Shown piece by piece: positions 8,972 to 17,504 of a stretch of DNA of 64,000 nt. The DNA comes from Saccharicrinis sp963667815 (lineage in GTDB: Bacteria > Bacteroidota > Bacteroidia > Bacteroidales > Marinilabiliaceae), in assembly GCA_963667815.1 (NCBI GenBank), contig OY764021.1, one strand, 5' to 3'. How positions within the stretch are numbered: position 1 is the stretch's first letter; each line of letters starts with the position of its first letter. A program made the position numbers and the translations under genes. The notes under the pieces are model-generated. The model did not search any database. It saw nothing but the letters and a program-made list of their open reading frames with translations, and had not been told where the DNA came from.

Positions 8972-9241
8972 ATGGCCAAGGAATCAATGAAGGCTCGTGA
9001 AGTAAAAAGAGCCAAGCTTGTTGCCAAATATGCTGCAAAAAGAGCGGCGCTGAAAGAAGCAGGTGATTACGAAGGATTACAGAAATTACCAAAAAACGCT
9101 TCTCCTGTACGTATGCACAATCGTTGCAAAATTACAGGTCGTCCTAAAGGATACATGAGACAATTTGGTCTTTCTAGGATTCAGTTTCGCGAAATGGCTT
9201 CTGCAGGGTTAATTCCTGGAGTAAAAAAAGCCAGTTGGTAG
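8972..9241 (+). CDS. rpsN: 30S ribosomal protein S14, zinc-independent type
   Basis: S14 is a 30S head assembly protein. The 89-residue long form starts MAKESMKAREVKRAKL and has the conserved end NRCKITGRPKGYMRQFGLSR. Only one cysteine is present and no CxxC pairs, so this is the C-minus (zinc-free) type. It is followed by a 62-base gap with a short hairpin before rpsH. Confidence 0.97.
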   Translation: MAKESMKAREVKRAKLVAKYAAKRAALKEAGDYEGLQKLPKNASPVRMHNRCKITGRPKGYMRQFGLSRIQFREMASAGLIPGVKKASW

Positions 9242-9268
9242 AAAATTAGGTTTCAAGTATAAATATTG

Positions 9269-9282
9269 TCCCGTAATCGGGA
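9269..9282 (+). promoter_or_regulatory. Short GC hairpin between rpsN and rpsH
   Basis: TCCCG (9269-9273) and CGGGA (9278-9282) form a five-base stem with a TAAT loop in the rpsN-rpsH gap, followed by an AT-rich stretch with seven T residues at 9294-9300. It might be a weak attenuator or a protein-binding stem. It is too short to be called a terminator with confidence. Confidence 0.35.
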
Positions 9283-9303
9283 TTAATTTAAACTTTTTTT
9301 AAA

Positions 9304-9699
9304 ATGACAGATCCAATAGCAGATTTTCTGACTAGAATCAGAAATGCCATTATGGCAAAACACAGAGTTGTGGAAATTCCTGCATCAAATCTGAAAAAAG
9401 AAATGACCCGTGTTCTTTATGACAAGGGTTATATTCTTAATTTCAAATTTGTTGATGATAACAAGCAGGGAATTATTAAAATCGCTCTTAAGTATGATGC
9501 GGAGTCAAAAACTCCAGCAATCAAAGAATTAAAGCGTGTGAGTACACCAGGTTTACGTAAGTATGCTGGTTATAAGGATATGCCTAGAGTTTTAAATGGA
9601 TTGGGAGTTGCCATCCTATCTACTTCTAAAGGTGTTATGACCGATAAAGAAGCTAGACAAGCTCAAATAGGTGGTGAGGTTTTATGTTACGTATGTTAA
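9304..9699 (+). CDS. rpsH: 30S ribosomal protein S8
   Basis: S8 (131 residues) is a primary 16S rRNA binder of the central domain and, in E. coli, the spc-operon repressor. MTDPIADFLTRIRNA and the C-terminal STSKGVMTDKEARQAQIGGEVL are canonical. The rplF start follows after 16 bases. Confidence 0.98.
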   Translation: MTDPIADFLTRIRNAIMAKHRVVEIPASNLKKEMTRVLYDKGYILNFKFVDDNKQGIIKIALKYDAESKTPAIKELKRVSTPGLRKYAGYKDMPRVLNGLGVAILSTSKGVMTDKEARQAQIGGEVLCYVC

Positions 9700-9715
9700 T
9701 AAAGGAGAAAGTATT

Positions 9716-10267
9716 ATGTCAAGGATAGGAAAACAGCCCATCTCAATACCAGCCGGAGTTACAGTAACAGTGAAAGAAAACCTTGTTACCGTTAAAGGCC
9801 CTAAAGGAGAACTTGAGCAACAAGTAAATCCTGATTTAGAAGTAGAGGTGAAAGAAGATCAAGTAGTGGTTAACAGACCATCTGATTCTAAAGAACACCG
9901 CTCTCAGCACGGTTTATATCGTTCGCTAATTAATAATATGGTTGAAGGAGTTTCACAAGGCTTTGTGAAGAAATTAGAATTGGTAGGAGTAGGTTATAGA
10001 GCTACTAACCAAGGACAACTTCTTGAATTAGCTTTAGGATACTCTCACCCAATACATATAATGTTGCCAGCCGAGATTAAAGTTGAAGCTGTAACCGACA
10101 GAAAGAGTAATCCGATTATTACATTAGAGTCTGCAGATAAGCAATTGCTTGGACAAGTTTGTGCAAAAATCCGTTCACTTCGTAAGCCAGAGCCATACAA
10201 AGGTAAAGGTGTGAAGTTTGTTGGAGAGCAAATCAGACGTAAAGCTGGTAAATCTGCAAAAGTTTAA
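9716..10267 (+). CDS. rplF: 50S ribosomal protein L6
   Basis: L6 (183 residues) lies near the sarcin-ricin loop and the factor-binding region. The ATG at 9716 gives the normal start MSRIGKQPISIPAGV and has AAAGGAG at 9701-9707, nine bases upstream. The frame is open further to 9671, but that would overlap rpsH and add a non-homologous N terminus. The signature LRKPEPYKGKGVKF is present near the C terminus. Confidence 0.97.
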   Translation: MSRIGKQPISIPAGVTVTVKENLVTVKGPKGELEQQVNPDLEVEVKEDQVVVNRPSDSKEHRSQHGLYRSLINNMVEGVSQGFVKKLELVGVGYRATNQGQLLELALGYSHPIHIMLPAEIKVEAVTDRKSNPIITLESADKQLLGQVCAKIRSLRKPEPYKGKGVKFVGEQIRRKAGKSAKV

Positions 10268-10287
10268 TCTGATTAAAAATTAAAATT

Positions 10288-10644
10288 ATGGCTTTTTCTA
10301 AAGTAGAAAGAAGACTTAGAATAAAAAGAAGTATCCGAGGTAAGATTTCGGGTACTGCTGAGAGGCCAAGAATGTCGGTTTTCAGAAGCAACAAACAAAT
10401 TTCTGTTCAAATTATCGATGATATTAACGGAAAAACGCTTCTATCAGCCTCATCTCTTGAAAAAGAAGTTGCCTCTCAAAAGGGAACTAAAACTGAGCAA
10501 GCTGCATCAGTAGGTAAATTAATTGCTGAAAAAGCAAAAGGTGCCGGAATAGAAACTGTGATATTTGATCGTAATGGGTTTTTATATCATGGTAGAGTTA
10601 AACAATTAGCTGACTCTGCTCGTGAAGCAGGTCTTAAATTTTAA
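10288..10644 (+). CDS. rplR: 50S ribosomal protein L18
   Basis: L18 (118 residues) binds 5S rRNA together with L5. The sequence has RLRIKRSIRGKISGTAERPR at the N terminus and ends in VKQLADSAREAGLKF, as in the family. It is 5 bases upstream of rpsE. Confidence 0.97.
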   Translation: MAFSKVERRLRIKRSIRGKISGTAERPRMSVFRSNKQISVQIIDDINGKTLLSASSLEKEVASQKGTKTEQAASVGKLIAEKAKGAGIETVIFDRNGFLYHGRVKQLADSAREAGLKF

Positions 10645-10649
10645 TAACT

Positions 10650-11168
10650 ATGGCAGGAGATAATCAAAAAGTAAGAAGTAATAACGACCTTGAATTAAAG
10701 GATAGGTTAGTTGCCATTAATCGTGTAACTAAGGTAACCAAAGGTGGTAGAACTTTTAGTTTTTCTGCTATTGTTGTAGTTGGTAACGAAAATGGCATCG
10801 TAGGTTGGGGGTTAGGTAAAGCTAACGAAGTTACAACCGCAATTGCAAAAGGTGTAGAAGCTGCTAAGAAAAACCTTGTTAAAGTACCAGTACTTAATGG
10901 TACTATTCCTCACGAGCAATATTGCAAGTTTGGTGGTGCAAGTGTTTTCATGAAACCAGCTTCTCACGGTACCGGAGTTAAAGCCGGTGGTGCGATGCGC
11001 GCTGTACTTGAAAGTGTTGGTGTAACTGACGTTTTGGCTAAATCAAAAGGTTCATCAAACCCTCACAACCTTGTAAAAGCTACTATTAATGCACTTAAGG
11101 AATTAAGAGACGCTCAAACTGTGGCTAAGCATAGAGGTGTTACGTTAGACAAAGTATTTAACGGTTAA
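10650..11168 (+). CDS. rpsE: 30S ribosomal protein S5
   Basis: S5 (172 residues) affects decoding accuracy and the mRNA entry helicase function. The conserved double-stranded RNA-binding segment VTKGGRTFSFSAIVVVGN and the KSKGSSNPHNLVKAT stretch are clear. It is 11 bases from rpmD. Confidence 0.98.
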   Translation: MAGDNQKVRSNNDLELKDRLVAINRVTKVTKGGRTFSFSAIVVVGNENGIVGWGLGKANEVTTAIAKGVEAAKKNLVKVPVLNGTIPHEQYCKFGGASVFMKPASHGTGVKAGGAMRAVLESVGVTDVLAKSKGSSNPHNLVKATINALKELRDAQTVAKHRGVTLDKVFNG

Positions 11169-11179
11169 GAAGAACAAAA

Positions 11180-11356
11180 ATGGCTAAGATAAAAGTAACA
11201 CAAGTAAAGAGCAAAATTGGCTCAACTGCTCGTCAAAAGAAAACATTGGCGGCTCTTGGTCTAACAAAAATAAATGCAACTAATGAATTTGAGGCAACCC
11301 CTCAAATTCTTGGTATGGTTGAAAAGGTGAGACACCTTGTTAGCATAGAAAAATAA
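11180..11356 (+). CDS. rpmD: 50S ribosomal protein L30
   Basis: This small gene encodes 58 residues, beginning MAKIKVTQVKSKIG and ending MVEKVRHLVSIEK. The pattern ALGLTKIN is the L30 signature. It occupies the gap between rpsE and rplO exactly where spc operons carry rpmD. L30 is a peripheral large-subunit protein. Confidence 0.96.
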   Translation: MAKIKVTQVKSKIGSTARQKKTLAALGLTKINATNEFEATPQILGMVEKVRHLVSIEK

Positions 11357-11383
11357 TTTATAACGATTTAAGAAAACTTAGAT

Positions 11384-11830
11384 ATGGACTTAAGTAATTT
11401 AAAACCTGCTGAAGGTTCGACCAAAACAAGAAAGAGAATTGGTCGTGGACAGGGTTCAGGCCGTGGTGGTACATCTACTCGTGGTCATAAAGGTGCCAAG
11501 TCCAGATCTGGTTATTCTAAGAAAATTGGTTTCGAAGGTGGTCAAATGCCATTACAGAGACGTGTTCCTAAATTCGGTTTTAAAAACATCAATCGTGTAG
11601 AGTACAAAGCAATTAACCTTGCTCTTCTACAGGAGTTAGCTGAAAAGAAGAACCTTACTGTAATTGATATTGAAGCACTTCAAGAAGCTGGTTTTATCAA
11701 TAAGAATGACCGGGTTAAAATACTTGGTAATGGAACTATTACTGCCAAAATTGAAGTGAAAGCTCATGCCTTTTCTAAATCAGCGGTGAGCGCTATTGAA
11801 GCTGCTCAAGGTACCGTTGTAAAACTGTAA
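11384..11830 (+). CDS. rplO: 50S ribosomal protein L15
   Basis: L15 (148 residues) is a late-assembly protein of the large subunit. The glycine/arginine-rich N-terminal extension RKRIGRGQGSGRGGTSTRG and GFEGGQMPLQRRVPK are typical. It is separated from secY by 4 bases. Confidence 0.98.
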   Translation: MDLSNLKPAEGSTKTRKRIGRGQGSGRGGTSTRGHKGAKSRSGYSKKIGFEGGQMPLQRRVPKFGFKNINRVEYKAINLALLQELAEKKNLTVIDIEALQEAGFINKNDRVKILGNGTITAKIEVKAHAFSKSAVSAIEAAQGTVVKL

Positions 11831-11834
11831 ATCA

Positions 11835-13163
11835 ATGAAACTGATCGAAACAATTCGCAACATTTTTAAGATTGAGGATTTAAAGTCCCGCATCATTACA
11901 ACTATTGGATTGGTATTAGTATACCGTTTAGGTTCATTTATTGTATTGCCAGGGATTGATCCTACTCAATTAACAGAACTTAAAGCCCAAACTTCGCAAG
12001 GAGTTATGGGATTATTAGATATGTTTTCTGGAGGTGCATTTTCTAATGCGTCCGTATTTGGTTTAGGTATTATGCCTTACATATCTGCATCAATCGTAAT
12101 TCAACTTTTAGGTATTGCCGTTCCTTATTTTCAGAGGTTGCAACGTGAAGGTGAAAGTGGTCGACGTAAGATTAACCAAATAACCAGATATCTTACTGTT
12201 ATTATCTTATTGTTTCAATCGCCGGCGTATTTAGCAAACTTACCAGAAATCGCTATTTCTTCACCAGGTTTGATGTTTAAAATAACATCTATCATTATAC
12301 TTACTGCGGGAACAATGTTTGTAATGTGGCTTGGAGAAAGAATTACTGAAAAAGGAATTGGTAATGGTATTTCATTAATCATTATGATTGGTATCATTGC
12401 ACGTCTTCCTTTTGCTGTGGTTGCTGAATTTGTATCTCGTTTTGAAGAAGGTGGTGGTTTAGTGATGTTGTTGATTGAGATCGTGGTTCTATTTTTTGTA
12501 TTTGCAGGTACAATTTTGTTAGTACAAGGAACCCGCCGTATTCCTGTTCAGTATGCTAAGCGTATTGTAGGTAACAAGCAATATGGTGGAGTTCGTCAAT
12601 ACATACCTTTAAAAGTAAACGCTGCAGGTGTTATGCCAATCATTTTTGCTCAGGCAATTATGTTTGTACCATTAACATTAGCTGGATATGTAGGAGGTGA
12701 TAGTGCAAACAACTGGTTTACTGCTATGTTTTCAGATTATACTGGTTGGGGTTATAATGCAGTATTTGCATTTTTAATTATTGCTTTTACATATTTTTAT
12801 ACAGCAATTACAATTAATCCAACTCAAATGGCTGAGGATATGAAACGTAATGGTGGATTTATACCTGGTGTTAAACCTGGTAAAAAAACCATAGAGTTTC
12901 TTGATTCTGTAATGTCAAAAATTACATTACCTGGATCTGTATTTTTAGCTATTGTAGCAATTCTACCAGCTTTTGCTTCTATGGCAGGAGTAGATAGAAT
13001 GTTTGCTCAGTTCTATGGTGGTACATCTCTATTGATTTTAGTAGGTGTTGTTTTAGATACTTTACAACAAATCGAGAGTCACTTATTAATGAGACATTAT
13101 GATGGATTGATGAAATCCGGAAGAATCAAAGGTAGAACTGGAGGCGGTCCTGCTGTTTATTAA
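11835..13163 (+). CDS. secY: Preprotein translocase subunit SecY
   Basis: SecY is the channel subunit of the inner-membrane Sec translocon, which exports the many signal-peptide proteins encoded downstream. The 442-residue protein has about ten hydrophobic segments; the first follows YRLGSFIVLPGID, and the cytoplasmic loop QREGESGRRKINQITRYLT is conserved. Its spc-operon position after rplO is standard. The C terminus ends in a basic GRIKGRTGGG tail. Confidence 0.98.
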   Translation: MKLIETIRNIFKIEDLKSRIITTIGLVLVYRLGSFIVLPGIDPTQLTELKAQTSQGVMGLLDMFSGGAFSNASVFGLGIMPYISASIVIQLLGIAVPYFQRLQREGESGRRKINQITRYLTVIILLFQSPAYLANLPEIAISSPGLMFKITSIIILTAGTMFVMWLGERITEKGIGNGISLIIMIGIIARLPFAVVAEFVSRFEEGGGLVMLLIEIVVLFFVFAGTILLVQGTRRIPVQYAKRIVGNKQYGGVRQYIPLKVNAAGVMPIIFAQAIMFVPLTLAGYVGGDSANNWFTAMFSDYTGWGYNAVFAFLIIAFTYFYTAITINPTQMAEDMKRNGGFIPGVKPGKKTIEFLDSVMSKITLPGSVFLAIVAILPAFASMAGVDRMFAQFYGGTSLLILVGVVLDTLQQIESHLLMRHYDGLMKSGRIKGRTGGGPAVY

Positions 13164-13180
13164 AAGAGAGTCGTTCAATA

Positions 13181-13966
13181 ATGATATATCTTAAAACAGA
13201 CGAAGAGATAGAATTACTTCGAGCAAGTAATATGCTTGTAGGTAAAACGCTTGGTGAGATTGCTAAAGCAATTAAGCCAGGTGTGACAACCTTACAATTA
13301 GATAAACTTGCAGAAGAATTTATTAGAGATAATGGCGGAATCCCTGGTTTCTTAGGATATCAGGGGTTTCCTAATACTCTATGTACTTCTGTAAATGAAC
13401 AAGTTGTTCATGGTATTCCTAATTCCACTCCATTAGAAGACGGCGACGTTGTTTCTGTGGATTGTGGTGTTTTAATGAATGAGTTTTATGGTGATTCTGC
13501 CTACACATTTGAAGTAGGTAATGTTAAGCCAGAAATTAAAGCTTTACTTAAAGCAACAAAGGAATCTCTTTACAAAGGTATTGAGAAAGCAATAGCAGGT
13601 AACAGAATTGGCGATATAGGCAATGCTGTTCAACAATATTGCGAAGAAAGAGGATATACTGTTGTAAGAGAAATGGTAGGACATGGTGTAGGTAAAAACA
13701 TGCATGAGTCGCCTGAAGTACCAAATTATGGTAGAAGAGGGAATGGTACTTTATTAAAACCAGGAATGGTCATTGCAATTGAGCCAATGATTAATTTAGG
13801 AAAAAGAAATATTGTACAGGAAAACGACGGATGGACTATCAGAACTATGGATAAAAAGGTTTCTGCTCATTTTGAACATACTATAGCAGTACAAAAAAAT
13901 GCAGCAGATATACTTTCTAGTTTTAAATTTGTAGAAGAAGTATTAACTTTGCAGTCTGAAAATTAA
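13181..13966 (+). CDS. map: Methionine aminopeptidase type I
   Basis: This enzyme removes the initiator methionine from nascent proteins. At 261 residues it has the type I length. The five metal ligands are visible: Asp in VDCGV, Asp in GDSAYTF, His in GHGVGKNMHE, Glu in IEPMI and Glu in HFEHTIAV. It lies between secY and infA, the usual Bacteroidota arrangement that replaces adk-map. Confidence 0.98.
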   Translation: MIYLKTDEEIELLRASNMLVGKTLGEIAKAIKPGVTTLQLDKLAEEFIRDNGGIPGFLGYQGFPNTLCTSVNEQVVHGIPNSTPLEDGDVVSVDCGVLMNEFYGDSAYTFEVGNVKPEIKALLKATKESLYKGIEKAIAGNRIGDIGNAVQQYCEERGYTVVREMVGHGVGKNMHESPEVPNYGRRGNGTLLKPGMVIAIEPMINLGKRNIVQENDGWTIRTMDKKVSAHFEHTIAVQKNAADILSSFKFVEEVLTLQSEN

Positions 13967-13980
13967 AAAGGTAATTAGTT

Positions 13981-14202
13981 ATGGCTAAACAAGCCTCAAT
14001 AGAACAAGACGGAACGATAATAGAAGCCCTTTCAAACGCTATGTTTAGAGTAGAGCTTGAAAATGGGCATGTAATTACAGCGCATATCTCAGGAAAAATG
14101 AGAATGCACTATATTAAAATTTTACCTGGAGATAAGGTTAAAGTGGAGATGTCTCCGTATGATCTTACAAAAGGAAGAATTTCTTATAGATACAAAAATT
14201 AA
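13981..14202 (+). CDS. infA: Translation initiation factor IF-1
   Basis: IF-1 (73 residues) is a single OB-fold protein that blocks the ribosomal A site during initiation. MAKQASIEQDGTIIEALSNAMFRVELENG and the KVEMSPYDLTKGRI segment are characteristic. It is followed 12 bases later by rpmJ. Confidence 0.98.
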   Translation: MAKQASIEQDGTIIEALSNAMFRVELENGHVITAHISGKMRMHYIKILPGDKVKVEMSPYDLTKGRISYRYKN

Positions 14203-14214
14203 TTCTATAATACA

Positions 14215-14331
14215 ATGAAGGTTAGAGCATCTGTTAAGAAGAGAAGTGCTGATTGCAAAATTGTAAAACGCAAAGGGCGCTTATACGTGATTAACAAGAA
14301 GAATCCAAAGTTTAAACAACGTCAAGGATAA
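14215..14331 (+). CDS. rpmJ: 50S ribosomal protein L36, zinc-free variant
   Basis: This 38-residue protein starts MKVRASVKKRSADCK and ends NPKFKQRQG, which identifies L36. Classical L36 binds zinc with three cysteines and a histidine; here only Cys14 remains, with Ser11, Asn27 and Phe at the other ligand positions, so it cannot bind zinc in the usual way. This C-minus form fits Bacteroidota. Its place between infA and rpsM is normal. Confidence 0.96.
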   Translation: MKVRASVKKRSADCKIVKRKGRLYVINKKNPKFKQRQG

Positions 14332-14344
14332 AGAATAAATAATT

Positions 14345-14722
14345 ATGGCTAGAATTGCTGGAGTTGATATACCTACCAATAAGAGAGGTGAGGTTTCATT
14401 AACTTATATTTACGGAATTGGGCGCAGTGCAGCTCAAACAATCCTTGGCGAGGCTGGGATTGATGTTAACTTAAAAGTTAGCGATTGGACAGACGAACAA
14501 ATTGCAAAGATTCGTGAGATTATTTCTGAACAATATAAAATCGAAGGTGAACTTCGATCAGAAGTTCAGTTGAACATTAAGCGTTTGATGGATATCGGTT
14601 GTTATAGAGGAATTCGTCATCGTATCGGTTTACCATTACGTGGTCAAAAGACTAAGAATAATGCACGTACACGTAAAGGGAAGAAAAAAACTGTTGCAAA
14701 CAAGAAAAAAGCAACTAAATAA
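14345..14722 (+). CDS. rpsM: 30S ribosomal protein S13
   Basis: S13 (125 residues) contacts the P-site tRNA and forms an intersubunit bridge. ARIAGVDIPTNKRGEVSLTYIYGIG and CYRGIRHRIGLPLRGQKTKNNART are canonical, followed by a lysine-rich tail. It is the first gene of the alpha block, 13 bases after rpmJ. Confidence 0.98.
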   Translation: MARIAGVDIPTNKRGEVSLTYIYGIGRSAAQTILGEAGIDVNLKVSDWTDEQIAKIREIISEQYKIEGELRSEVQLNIKRLMDIGCYRGIRHRIGLPLRGQKTKNNARTRKGKKKTVANKKKATK

Positions 14723-14732
14723 TAATTGAGAT

Positions 14733-15122
14733 ATGGCAAAGAAGACAGCGAGTCAAAAGAAAAGAGTCGTTAAAGTTGAGGCTCAAGGAGAAGCTCATAT
14801 TCACTCATCTTTCAATAACATTATTATTTCTTTAACTAATAAGAATGGTCAAGTTATTTCTTGGTCTAGTGCTGGTAAAATGGGTTTCAGAGGTTCTAAA
14901 AAGAACACTCCTTATGCAGCTCAAATGGCAGCTACTGACTGTGGAAAAGTAGCATTTGATCTTGGTTTAAGAAAAGTAAAGGTGTACGTGAAAGGACCAG
15001 GTAATGGTCGTGAGTCAGCAATTCGTTCAATCCACGCTGCTGGTATTGAAGTTTCAGAAATTGTTGATATTACTCCTATGCCACATAATGGATGTCGTCC
15101 TCCAAAAAGACGAAGAGTATAA
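14733..15122 (+). CDS. rpsK: 30S ribosomal protein S11
   Basis: S11 (129 residues) lies on the 30S platform near the mRNA exit. IHSSFNNIIISLTNKNGQVISWSSAGKMGF and the C terminus PHNGCRPPKRRRV are diagnostic. A 140-base structured gap, long for this operon, separates it from rpsD. Confidence 0.98.
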   Translation: MAKKTASQKKRVVKVEAQGEAHIHSSFNNIIISLTNKNGQVISWSSAGKMGFRGSKKNTPYAAQMAATDCGKVAFDLGLRKVKVYVKGPGNGRESAIRSIHAAGIEVSEIVDITPMPHNGCRPPKRRRV

Positions 15123-15165
15123 TTATTTACTAGTTATTAACCATAAATTGAGTCTTTGGATTTTG

Positions 15166-15227
15166 AATTATGAATGATTATAATAGAACCTCCTCTCTAT
15201 AATCTCGCGGCCTTCATATTCATAATT
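15166..15227 (+). promoter_or_regulatory. Structured rpsK-rpsD gap, candidate S4 leader
   Basis: Inside the 140-base gap, AATTATGAAT (15166-15175) pairs with ATTCATAATT (15218-15227), and just inside it GATTATA (15176-15182) pairs with TATAATC (15198-15204). A 13-base unpaired bulge (15205-15217) lies on the 3' side. The result is a 17-base-pair interrupted stem ending 35 bases before the rpsD ATG. Ribosomal protein S4 is a known operon autoregulator in other bacteria, so a translational control site is plausible, but this is inference. Confidence 0.5.
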
Positions 15228-15262
15228 TGAAAACAAAAATTTAAACACAAAAATTTAGAAGA

Positions 15263-15868
15263 ATGGCTAGATACATTGGACCTAAAACAAAAATTGCCCG
15301 TAAATTTGGTGAGGCAATTTATGGTTCGGATAAGAATTTCGAAAGAAAAAACTATCCCCCAGGACAACACGGTAATAACCGTAGAAAGAAGACTTCAGAA
15401 TATGGTCTTCAATTGAAAGAAAAACAAAAAGCTAAATACACTTATGGTGTATTAGAAAAGCAATTTAGTAACTTGTTTAAAAAAGCATCACGTGCTAAAG
15501 GTATTACAGGTGAGGTATTACTTGGCTTGTTAGAGTGCCGTTTAGATAACGTTGTATATCGTATGGGAATTGCTCCAACAAGAGCAGCAGCACGTCAGCT
15601 TGTATCTCATAAGCATATTACTGTTGATGGACAAGTTGTAAATATTCCATCATATTCAGTAAAAGCTGATCAAATTATTGGTGTTCGTGAGAAATCTAAA
15701 TCTCTTGAAGCAATTACTAATTCTTTGGCAGCATCTTCAGTGCATAACTTTTCTTGGTTAGAGTGGGATGGTGACACAAAAACTGGTAAATTTTTAAATG
15801 TACCAACAAGAGAAGATATTCCTGAAAATATTAAAGAACAATTAATTGTTGAATTGTATTCTAAATAA
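15263..15868 (+). CDS. rpsD: 30S ribosomal protein S4
   Basis: S4 (201 residues) nucleates assembly of the 30S body. MARYIGPKTKIARKFGEAI and the S4 RNA-binding domain (CRLDNVVYRMGIAPTRAAARQLVSHKHITVDG) are clear. The PPGQHG motif near residue 33 is present. It is 9 bases upstream of rpoA. Confidence 0.98.
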   Translation: MARYIGPKTKIARKFGEAIYGSDKNFERKNYPPGQHGNNRRKKTSEYGLQLKEKQKAKYTYGVLEKQFSNLFKKASRAKGITGEVLLGLLECRLDNVVYRMGIAPTRAAARQLVSHKHITVDGQVVNIPSYSVKADQIIGVREKSKSLEAITNSLAASSVHNFSWLEWDGDTKTGKFLNVPTREDIPENIKEQLIVELYSK

Positions 15869-15877
15869 TATATTCTT

Positions 15878-16870
15878 ATGGCAATATTAGCATTCCAAAA
15901 ACCTGATAAAGTAATCATGCTTGAAGCGGACAATCAATTCGGTCGCTTCGAATTTCGTCCGTTAGAACCAGGATATGGTATTACAGTTGGAAATGCCTTA
16001 AGAAGAATTTTGTTATCCTCATTAGAAGGTTTCGCAATTACATCTGTTAAGATTGAAGGAGTTGATCATGAATTTTCAACTATTCCTGGAGTAATTAACG
16101 ATACAACCGACATAATTCTTAATCTTAAGCAAATTAGATTTAAACAAATTGTAGAAGAGGTTGATAGTGAGAAAATTACTATCAATGTGTCGGGTAAGGA
16201 AGAATTAAAAGCTGGAGAATTGAATAATTTCATGACTGGCTTTGAAGTTTTAAATCCTGATCAACGTATTTGTTTAATGAATCCTGATGTTAACCTTAAA
16301 ATGGAATTAACCATTAATAAGGGTAGGGGTTATGTTCCTTCTGAAGAAAATCATTCAGCAGAATCTGAGTTCGGTGTTATTGCGATTGACTCTATATATA
16401 CTCCGGTCAGAAATGTGAAATATGCGATTGAAAACTATCGTGTAGAGCAAAAAACTGACTACGAGAAATTAATTATTGAAATAGAAACAGACGGTTCTAT
16501 TCATCCAAAAGATGCTTTAAAAGAAGCTGCTAAAATTCTTATTTATCACTTTATGTTATTCTCAGATGAGAGAATTACATTAGATTCTGATGAGAAATTT
16601 GGCAACGAAGAATTCGATGAAGAAGTTCTTCACATGCGCCAATTGTTAAAAACGAAGTTGGTTGACATGGATCTTTCAGTTAGAGCATTAAATTGTTTAA
16701 AAGCCGCTGATGTTGAAACATTAGGAGAGCTTGTACAATTTAATCGTAACGATCTATTAAAGTTCCGTAACTTTGGTAAGAAATCATTAACAGAGCTTGA
16801 TGATTTATTGCAAGTGATGAACTTAAATTTTGGTATGGATATTACTAAGTATAAATTAGACAAGGAATAA
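15878..16870 (+). CDS. rpoA: DNA-directed RNA polymerase subunit alpha
   Basis: The 330-residue alpha subunit directs RNA polymerase assembly and contacts activators. The N-terminal domain contains RFEFRPLEPGYGITVGNALRRILLSSLEG, used for dimerisation; the C-terminal domain has LSVRALNCLKAADVETLGELV and LLKFRNFGKKSLTELDDLL, the helix-hairpin-helix that binds UP elements. It lies between rpsD and rplQ as in other alpha operons. Confidence 0.98.
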   Translation: MAILAFQKPDKVIMLEADNQFGRFEFRPLEPGYGITVGNALRRILLSSLEGFAITSVKIEGVDHEFSTIPGVINDTTDIILNLKQIRFKQIVEEVDSEKITINVSGKEELKAGELNNFMTGFEVLNPDQRICLMNPDVNLKMELTINKGRGYVPSEENHSAESEFGVIAIDSIYTPVRNVKYAIENYRVEQKTDYEKLIIEIETDGSIHPKDALKEAAKILIYHFMLFSDERITLDSDEKFGNEEFDEEVLHMRQLLKTKLVDMDLSVRALNCLKAADVETLGELVQFNRNDLLKFRNFGKKSLTELDDLLQVMNLNFGMDITKYKLDKE

Positions 16871-16875
16871 TTGCG

Positions 16876-17394
16876 ATGAGACATAGAAAAAAGTTCAATC
16901 ATTTAGGAAGAAAGAGCTCTCACCGTAAAGCTATGTTATCGAATATGGCTGCGTCTTTAATTCTTCACAAAAGAATTAAAACTACAGTAGCCAAAGCCAA
17001 AGCATTGCGTATGTACGTTGAGCCTCTTATTACTAAATCTAAAGATGATTCTACACAACAAAGAAGAATTGTTTTTGGATACCTAAATAATAAATTTGCT
17101 GTATCTGAACTATTCAGAGAAGTTGCTGGAAAAGTAGGAGATAGACCTGGTGGTTATACTCGTATTTTAAAGTTAGGAAATCGTTTAGGTGATAACGCAG
17201 AAATGTGTTATATCGAATTAGTTGATTATAATGAAAATATGTTATCGGCTAGCAAGCCACAAGCAGAAAAGAAAACACGTCGTACACGTCGTAAAAAATC
17301 TACTGCAACTGAAACTGCTGCTGCTGATGTAGCTACTGACGCTAAAGATGTAGAATCAACTGAAAATTCAACTGATAGTGAATCTAAAGAATAG
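16876..17394 (+). CDS. rplQ: 50S ribosomal protein L17 with low-complexity tail
   Basis: The first roughly 120 residues are ordinary L17 (MRHRKKFNHLGRKSSHRKAMLSNMAASLI). The remaining 50 or so residues form a low-complexity tail, basic at first (KKTRRTRRKKS) and then Ala/Thr/Asp/Glu/Ser-rich, which makes the protein 172 residues instead of about 120. Similar charged tails occur in Bacteroidota L17. It is the last gene before the terminator at 17431. Confidence 0.96.
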   Translation: MRHRKKFNHLGRKSSHRKAMLSNMAASLILHKRIKTTVAKAKALRMYVEPLITKSKDDSTQQRRIVFGYLNNKFAVSELFREVAGKVGDRPGGYTRILKLGNRLGDNAEMCYIELVDYNENMLSASKPQAEKKTRRTRRKKSTATETAAADVATDAKDVESTENSTDSESKE

Positions 17395-17430
17395 TTATAT
17401 AAATAGTAATTATATGCTATCTTAAAACAT

Positions 17431-17468
17431 AAAAGGATAATTGCCTCGTGCCGTTATCCTTTTTTTTT
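17431..17468 (+). terminator. Intrinsic terminator of the ribosomal cluster
   Basis: AAAAGGATAA (17431-17440) pairs perfectly with TTATCCTTTT (17453-17462), leaving a 12-base loop, and the T run continues to 17468. It lies 37 bases after rplQ and ends the 17-kb ribosomal operon. Its presence means eno, 37 bases further on, needs its own promoter or depends on read-through. Confidence 0.88.
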
Positions 17469-17504
17469 CAGAATTGTAAACTCAATTTTTAAATAAGTCA
17501 AATT

